Shown: positions 57,101-64,000 of the stretch, in pieces
How positions within the stretch are numbered: position 1 is the stretch's first letter
How the letters are laid out: each line of letters starts with the position of its first letter
Assembly: GCF_020921035.1 (NCBI RefSeq)
Contig: NC_063155.1
Location: 19,487,311 to 19,551,310, forward strand
Direction of reading: 5' to 3'
Origin: Rhodamnia argentea
Taxonomy: Eukaryota; Streptophyta; Magnoliopsida; Myrtales; Myrtaceae
DNA: 64,000 nucleotides
Position numbers and translations under genes: made by a program
Notes under the pieces: model-generated
What the model was told of the DNA's origin: nothing
The model's database searches: none
Seen by the model: only the letters and a program-made list of their open reading frames with translations

Positions 57101-58125
57101 TTATACATTAACTTGATTAGACTCTGCTTCTTGTCCTGCATGAACTTACCCGAATGCAGTATGCCAGACATGTTTTATCTATGAGTGCCTGTTTAAATTC
57201 TTTTGTTAAATTCTTCTGATCTGCTGTGTAGGTGGTTGACGAAGCAGTTCCTGCACTAGTAGATCTTTCAGAAATTACTTCTCTTGGTGATCACAAAAAG
57301 CTTGGAGATACAATCGTCAATGTTCTCGAGGAATGTATCCAATCGCAAGCAACAGGTCCCAATTCTCTCAACAGTCGCACAAAGGAACACATTGATGATC
57401 TCTTAAGTTCCCGACAGAGACTGAAATGGGAGAAAAATATGCCTAAGGAGGATCTCCATATTAAGCAAGCTGCCAGTCTGGTGGTCAAGCTTGAAGGAAA
57501 TTCGCTGTTCTCATCAGGGGATATAGCTGGAGCAGCTTCAAAGTACTCAGAAGCATTGGCACTATGCCCAATGAGGTCTAAAAGAGAGAGAGCAGTCCTT
57601 TACAGTAACCGAGCACAATGTTATCTTCTGTTGCAACAACCCTTAGCTGCCATAAGTGATGCGACGCGTGCTCTTGGCCTTCACGCCCCTCTTAATCGTC
57701 ATGCTAAAAGCCTCTGGAGGAGAGCGCAAGCTTATGACATGCTTGGCTTAGCTAAAGAAAGCTTACTAGATGCAATTTTGTTCATAAATGAGTGCTCACA
57801 GTCTAATGATCCAGATCTGTCACTGAGGCAAAATAAGGTTCCTGACTATGCTGAGAGATTGGTCAAGAAGCAGATGCGTGCGGCTTGGCTATTTAGAGAA
57901 GCGGCAACTAAACATGGAGGTGTCCGTGGTGAGGGTGATTCCCATGCCATCTATGGTCAAGAATCTGATGATTCCGAATGGGAAACAGCCAGCGAAAGTG
58001 ACGTTGCAGATGATGGAAGAGATGAAATGGATGAAGATGATGATAACGAGAACGAATGGAAGAATGTGGATGAACGCAAAGAAAAAGCTTTGAAAAAAGG
58101 TATTCGTCGAAGGTTCATCCCTTAA
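54137..58125 (+). CDS. ARM-repeat / TPR protein of plants
   Basis: Two coding exons, 54137..55102 and 57232..58125, joined by a 2.1-kb GT-AG intron in phase 0, give 619 residues. The N-terminal half (about residues 1-370) is all-helical and reads as Armadillo-like repeats (FAERAVRAGVIPPLIDLLKG, WVEQRVALRALGHLA, CPGIVEALCNIARSSDDWQY). A Cys-rich start (CPYPGCFFC) is notable. Residues about 400-510 hold TPR repeats (KLEGNSLFSSGDIAGAASKY, RAVLYSNRAQCYLLL, AISDATRALGL, KSLWRRAQAYDMLG). The C-terminus is strongly acidic then basic (DEMDEDDDNENEW ... KKGIRRRFIP). Such proteins are conserved in plants but have no established role that I know of; a co-chaperone-like scaffold is only a guess. A leader intron before about 54067 (acceptor tgtaatgcag) is likely. 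AATAAA at 58257 is the probable polyadenylation signal. Confidence 0.88.
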
Positions 58126-60185
58126 TACCCTCTAGGCGCGAAATTTCATACAGCCTTTTTCTTCTGCAACGGACACTTAGACAAAAGACGACTTCTTTCT
58201 TTTCCACTTATTTTCCATTTTTCTGCCTTTTTCACGTGTGTTTCGTTTGATTTCGAAATAAATATTAGCTTCTTTCTTCTCAGCTTCTAGCTTATTATGG
58301 AATGTCCATGTATAAGCTGAACCCTTAATGTGTATTGAACTTGTAAGATTGTACAGACATCAAGGGTGGAAAAAATTTGCCGCTTCTGGAAGATGAACCA
58401 TGAAATTGTGGTTGAGGGCAGACTTTAATGGAGTTGAAGCTGTGCCTAATGCTGTATTAGTGTGTAAGAGTGTTGAGTTCCAGTCTTTTTTCCTTGGCTG
58501 TCATCCACAAACCCATCCAATCATCATCAGGCGAAGCAGTTTGGACAATTTTCAGGTATTGCTCTTGAAAGGATGTGACTTGTGGCCTCTCTCAATAGCT
58601 TTTTTTTGCTATTCTTCCTATTTTTTCAAGTGTAAAAAATATTTTTGAAGTTTTTGGTGAACGAGTCTTCTTTTGGCTTTTCTTTGTGTTTGCTCATTAA
58701 CTTTCTGGAGGTGATTTGGGAGGCTTGTGTGCATATGTGATCATCAGGGTTCTTGTACTTTGGACGAAGAGTTTGTGAAGTTTGATACAATTCTCATTAC
58801 CAATTTCTGTCTAGTTGACATTTTCCTTTCCTGTCTTACTTTGTTTTTTGGAAAGCTTATGGCCTTTTCTTGTTGCCTATTCTGGTTGCTGTATTACTGG
58901 TCTCTATACAGTCTCTCCAAACTCATTTAGCTTACATGCATACCAAGGCAAGAATTCAAGAATTGACAAGGAGCTTATGAGAAGCTTCCGTTCACTGACA
59001 TAACGTAGTTCGGAGTGTTTCTGGTCTGGTTAAGTTGATTTCAGTTCAAGATTGTTTTCTTTATTCAAACCAAGTTCCTTGGTCCTGATGTCGAATAGAG
59101 AATGAACAATAACAAAAGCGCAATGCCTTCTTGTACTTCTCGCATTTATGGAGTTCAATGATATTTCCTTGCTCCCTTTCCTCAAAAAAATTGATTGGTC
59201 ATCATCTGTGCTTTACGTCGCTAATGCATGCTTTCTGTCTACACTCGTACTTCTGATTATTCCTAGGTCTTTGCATTTTACCTCCTTTCAATGTATTGCA
59301 CCTGGTGCTGCACAATGTCCTTTGTGAGTTCATATTGCTCCATATCTATCCTTATTGTCTCCTTCACGTCTTTTGTTTTTTCAGTCCTTCGCCGCCTCTT
59401 GAGTTTTTTCTTTCTAGAATTTTGTTCGATCTAAATCGCACGGCGCGCTTTATTCTCTGTTCTTCAATGACATCGCTTAATTAGAGCACCGAAGGCCCTC
59501 TTGGCGAACCGAAATTTGCTTTCGGATGTCTTTCCCCAAGCCTCATTATAGGACTCGTCAGCTTCATTATCTCTGTTGCAGACGCAATTTCGGATGTTAA
59601 ATGATCCAATTCAAAATATTAATTTTGAAGATTATTTGCTCTTCCTTTCATCGTCATCCGCTTCAAAACGTAAAAAAAAAAAAAAAAACTTTATTTTCTC
59701 CCTTTGTCCATAGATTGAATGAGTAAATTGTGCAATCTTTGGAATTACACGACACTCGTTATGGCAGTGTTCTCTTCGTAGGTTTCCTTCAAGAGCTTAA
59801 GGAAGTAACTTCTCTGTCTGTCTTCAATTTCGACAATTAGAGCCTCTTAACGTCGTCGTGGATACATCATTCCTGTTTCGTATTTCTTGATATCTCTTGC
59901 TCTTTCTTTTCTGATACGTCATCAAAATTGACCGCCTTCGCTTCACTCAGGTTTTTTTTCCGTCCTTGTATCATATTAAAATGCCCCAAATCAATGGATG
60001 AAAATGAGTAACCACTCCATGGAGACATGAGCGTTCACTCTCTTTTATTAAATTTCAAGGGGGGTCCTACATTGTTCTTCATGTGAAGATGGCATTTATT
60101 TGTGGGTCATTCCTCATTTTTTCCGCGCACAAGAAATCCTAGAGTTAGGCGATCACGATCAGTGCCTCAAGCGACTCGAGAGTGA
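58126..60185. other. 3' flank of ARM/TPR gene and intergenic
   Basis: T-rich DNA downstream of the ARM/TPR stop codon, with AATAAA at 58257-58262. Short frames between 58400 and 59484 are hydrophobic because of the T-rich composition and have no family features. A poly-A tract lies at 59672-59687. No gene is supported. Confidence 0.45.
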
Positions 60186-61789
60186 TCACTTCCTTTTGTG
60201 CAACTCCATCACCCACATGTTGTAAGCCCGACACGGAATTCTCGGCTTGTCAAAACCGGCTGAAAGCGCAAGCGCCTCCAGCTCTTTCCTTGTCCTGTCG
60301 ACCCCTCCGGGGCTCGCGCCGAGCATGATCATGTCGGAGGTGAACGCGTTCCTCGACACCGCGTCGGTCTCGGGATAATCGGGAAGGATCGGGTCGAAGA
60401 TGACCACCTTGCCATTTGGCGGCAGTGCCTCGTAACAGTTCTTGAGTAGCTTCTTGCAGAAATCGTCGGGTCGACCATGGAAAAGCCACTACGCGAAGAA
60501 CAAATAAAATAAATGCACTACGGACATTTCTTGCAGAAATTGTCGCGTCGATTTCTCTAATACTCTATTATTTTCAAATTCCATTGGTACACTATATTTT
60601 AAAAAAAAAACATTATGTTTACCGTATCCGTACTCATCTAATACCGAGTGTGTATATGAGATTTTCCTAATATTAAGTATAGTTATCATAACTTATAACT
60701 AAACTTGCATTAAGAAAATATGATGATATCTTCAATATCGTTTCCTTAAGAGCTAAGCTAAGATAGGATGATTAAATTTCAAAGGTGGGAAGAATTTGAA
60801 GATAACCTTCATGAAGAGGATATCGGCTTTTGGAATAGACTTTGACAAGTCTCCTCCTACATGCTCCATACCTGTTAAAGAAAAAAAAATTACATCTTAT
60901 GTAGATTTACGCCTTTAACATCAAATATCAATATTTTTTTTTTCTCTCTCTAGTCGAAAAAATAAAAATTTAGAGAGAGATTTTACGAGGATGGGCAGGT
61001 GCATCTTTGACCACGTGAGGCAGATCATAGTTTATGCCCCTGAGATGTGGGAACTTGTTCAATATGAGCCGGAGGCTCTCGCCGACGCCGCCGCCCACGT
61101 CGGCGACAGTCTTCGCGCCCTCGAACCCGCGGTAGGAGTCGAGGATCTTGTTCATGTAAAGCGGGGTCGGGGCTTTCATCCCGTTGTTCAGGAGCGCGCT
61201 GAACGCCGGGTCCTTCATGGCGCAGTCGAAGATACTCATCGCGTTTGCATTCTGAAAGGGGCTTCCTCCATTTTTTACTGCTTCTTGCAACCCATACCTG
61301 CAGAATGGTAAGTGTAAAAATGTATCTGGCAAGGCAGGTTGTTTTGAAAGGATAAATTACGTGAAACTGTAAAGAAAGAAGGAACACAAACCAGCCATTG
61401 ATGACGGTCTTATGTTGGAGGAATCGCAGCAACGGCGCGAAAGAACCGGCTTCGCTGCTCACAAAGTACTTGCTCTTCGGCCCGATGCCGTACAGCCGCT
61501 GATCGCCATCAAGAGTGCACGACAAGTAGGAGAAGCTGGCGAGGAGCCGCAGCATGCGGTCGACGGTGCGCGGGGCGTCCGGGTTGGTGATCCCGAGGCG
61601 GGACACGATCTGGGACGGCGACAGGCGGGCGGAGGCCCCGCCTTCCCTGGCTAGCAAGTCGATGATCCCGAGCTCGACGGCGGACGTCAGCACCAGGGGG
61701 ACGGACACGAGGACGCACGTCTCGAAGGCAGCCAGGAGCTCCTCGTCCTCGGCGGGCGTTGAGATCGATTGGGTCTGGCGAGGATCCAT
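60186..61789 (-). CDS. Caffeic acid O-methyltransferase-like (COMT family) protein
   Basis: Class I plant O-methyltransferase, transferring a methyl group from S-adenosylmethionine to a phenolic hydroxyl in the cytosol. Four exons: 61789..61392, 61297..60987, 60871..60807 and 60488..60186, GT-AG, total 358 residues, the normal family length. Start at MDPRQTQS; an upstream in-frame GTG is not needed. The N-terminal dimerisation domain (residues 1-130), SAM-binding VADVGGGVGESL, and GINYDLPHVV, EHVGGD and LFMK are conserved. Catalytic His262 is present in WLFHG, at the position of His269 in alfalfa COMT (constant offset of 7). However, the following Asp (DWSD) is Gly263, and the two Glu residues that bracket the His (alfalfa Glu297, Glu329) are Asp290 (VVIFDP) and Asp322 (GGVDRT). 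Substrate unknown; lignin COMT proper is unlikely. Confidence 0.88.
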
Positions 61790-61888
61790 GCTAGCCTTTC
61801 GCACTGCGATGAGAGATCAAAGATGGAGCTGGAGAAGTGAGGGATTGAAAAGTTGGTTTGTGGATGGCTGGTAAACATGAGGAGCTGC

Positions 61889-61900
61889 CCTTTATATAGC
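61889..61900 (-). promoter_or_regulatory. TATA box of the O-methyltransferase gene
   Basis: Minus-strand GCTATATAAAGG, about 100 bp upstream of the ATG at 61789, predicting a transcription start near 61865. Confidence 0.7.
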
Positions 61901-61904
61901 GCTC

Positions 61905-63637
61905 TTCACGAGTCTTGCTAGGTTAATGACAGAGGACAAGAATCCTCGGTGCCCGGCACGAATGTCTCTACGTTTGTCTCCACAAATCTCGACCGTGGAC
62001 GGATTCGGTATTCCAGTTACATCTTATTATCACCTTTGTTCACGTAGGCTAGTGATCTGAATGAAAGAGGATCAAGAAACTGGTCCTTCCTGAACAAGAA
62101 GCATTCATGATGCGCCACCCAGTATTGAACCCTAGAAAAAGTGTAGGAGGGAGGGATGATGACAGACCAGGAGGGTGGTTGAGAGGGGGGCGGCTCTTCG
62201 CATGGATCAGTGATTTGAACGGATGCAGGAACTGATCTAGTAATGAAAGCTCCATTTATTCAAAAGAAAAGTGCTTTCGAAAAGATATTTTTCTCGACTT
62301 CCGATCCGAGGATCAGACGAAATAAAGTTAATTGATTTATGAAAAACCGTGTTTCGCAGAGCGAAAACAATAAGTTTAAATTTCAAAGAAAATGTCTTTC
62401 CCTTTCGATAAGCAAGTCCTCTTTTCTTTTGTAAAAGATATGTATTCTAATTATTGTTATTATTACTAATACTATTATAATGCAATAAGAATTGGTCCGA
62501 ATTGCATAATTAGCATTGCTGCAACCAAAGAATACTAAACTTTATTGTCTGTTATTTTTTTTCAAATTTTTGGTGAGAAAAGTTTTATTATCTTTTGAAA
62601 GTTTGGCTTCTTTTTAAACCTAAATTTTTTTAGGACAACTCTACTTTCATAGTCATTAATTCACTCTTGCTCATACTTTGCCTCAAGGATAAGGACATTT
62701 CAATATTGCTGGAGGGCAAGCCATAGCCCATACTGACCCACTTTGCATCCGTCCGGCGACGAACGAGACATCGAAAGGAGACAATACCGAATCCTGGATA
62801 GAAGATACAATGTCTAAAAATGCATCCTAGGTAGCAGGAATAGAGGGCGGTCGAGGGGGGCCCTCCCCCTATGAGAAATGCCAGATTTATCGAGACCTCG
62901 ACTTCTTTCGAGATTTGCAAAGTTATGCAAACCTTTCGGCTTATTTCTTTTCTTACGTTCGAGGGTTAGACTTAACTTCCGACTAGGGGTGTCAAGAGGT
63001 CGGATCGGGTCGGGCACGTCTGAATCCAAATGAAAGTGCTCTCGACCTGACTTGACCCAATATGCGAAACACATATGTCTCAAGATGTTGCAAAAAAGTC
63101 CCGACATGTCAAAATTCAGTACATCTACAAACACACTATCTAGACATAGTGTAGATCCTGCTTTGTTCCCGGTCCTCCCTTTGTTAGAAGGTTCCAAAAT
63201 TTTTTCGTCCACCAGAGGACCGAAGATTATGACGATGACCAACACCTGTGCTGATGTTCCGATTGTCGTGAACTCTGAAAATGACAATATTTTTCGATGT
63301 TCGATTGAAATCTGAAAATGACCTGGAAAATTCCACCGTTCGATATGAAAAATCGGATTTAATTTGGACTGTGAATTCAAAATCCAATCCAGTTCGGTGG
63401 AAGGGCGTTTCTACGACGGGCCTTTTGCGATCTAGTTTGCCACTTAATTTGTCTCGCGTGGACCGTGGACCAGAACAGAAGAAGCTTAACCGGGCCAGCC
63501 TTTCCCTACAACCTTCAACAATCGGCCACATCTCCCATGGGCTCGGGTCGGGGCCCAACACCACACTAACCGCAGGTTACTTCTCATGTTTGTGTCCTCC
63601 AAGGACATGAGCGTCTCCTCTGGGGCAAGCAGCTAGA

Positions 63638-63679
<42 letters not shown>

Positions 63680-64000
63680 AGCCGGCAACCACATGGCCAG
63701 CAGCCGTTACGACAAACAAAGCCGGCAACAGTTTCCTCCTGTTTTTCTTTAATGTGCGATCTGTCGATATTGAATTTCAAAAAGCGCTTGAAATTTCGTT
63801 AACAATGAAGCACAATTTGTGGTTATTTTGGAAAACATATGCATTGGCGCCTTCCATAATGTCCATTTAACCCTTTTCACTGTAGTATAAATTGTCGTAA
63901 GAACAGAGAAGGGCTATATTAAAATATTTTGGCCATCCAAATTCAAAAGACAAGAAATTAATCGATCTTCGGCCCCGTCTAGGGGCTAACTATTAAGTTG
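61905..64000. other. Intergenic to the right edge, no gene recognised
   Basis: Promoter-side flank of the O-methyltransferase gene followed by anonymous DNA. Around 62984-63060 the text actaggggtgtcaagaggtc and ggatcgggtcggg resembles the start of a TAGGGGTG-type MITE, but a matching right end is not found. A (CT)n tract lies at 63640-63675. Overlapping frames at 62814-63610 on both strands have no recognisable domain. Confidence 0.4.
63640..63675. repeat. (CT)n microsatellite
   Basis: About 18 CT units; it produces the Arg/Glu-repeat frame on the minus strand, which is not a gene. Confidence 0.93.

Noticed and set aside
62984-63560. Another TAGGGGTG-type MITE
   Set aside because: Only one end-like sequence (actaggggtgtcaag) is visible; no matching right end or 8-bp duplication was found.

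Overview
The window is nuclear DNA from a eudicot plant: genes have many introns, typical plant families (FRIGIDA-like, DYW-type PPR, NHX, CYSTM, COMT-like), and the spacers are AT-rich and full of short non-autonomous transposons. The style of the spacer repeats is reminiscent of Myrtaceae, but that is a weak guess. I rebuilt exon structures by hand from splice sites, reading phase and family conservation. Seven of the nine intact loci give complete, phase-consistent multi-exon reading frames and one (the PPR gene) is intronless; only the FRIGIDA-like gene runs off the left edge.

Layout. 1-3.3 kb: 5' part of a FRIGIDA-like gene (minus). 3.6-5.1 kb: Mutator-type and AT-rich MITEs. 6.8-9.5 kb: TRAPP subunit 6 (minus). 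10-15.1 kb: transposon graveyard with a foldback element, 5S-rRNA-derived repeats, a hAT MITE with perfect target duplication, and a complete 848-bp TRIM retrotransposon. 16.3-19.2 kb: cytosolic Cu/Zn superoxide dismutase (minus) with a miR398-like site that exists only after the leader intron is spliced. 20.6-24.2 kb: seven-helix CAND2/8-type protein (plus). 25.0-29.2 kb: vacuolar NHX cation/proton antiporter, 14 exons (minus). 31.2-34.7 kb: tandem 1.74-kb duplication, each copy with a hAT MITE. 34.8-35.8 kb: near-perfect 1-kb foldback. 38.2-40.1 kb: two tandem CYSTM genes (minus). 42.7-45.3 kb: decayed FAR1/FHY3-like gene split by a PIF/Harbinger-type MITE. 46.5-47.3 kb: long inverted repeat. 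49.1-51.5 kb: DYW PPR editing factor (minus). 52.8-58.1 kb: ARM/TPR protein (plus). 60.2-61.8 kb: COMT-like O-methyltransferase (minus).

The genes do not form a pathway; several (SOD, NHX, CYSTM pair) belong to families linked to abiotic stress, but plant neighbours need not be related in function. I found no convincing undescribed multi-gene system. The points most worth a second look are the splice-created miR398 site, the TRIM with duplicated primer-binding site, the 5S-derived repeat family, the O-methyltransferase with both catalytic-bracket Glu residues changed to Asp, and the long hairpin-forming repeats that could give rise to small RNAs.
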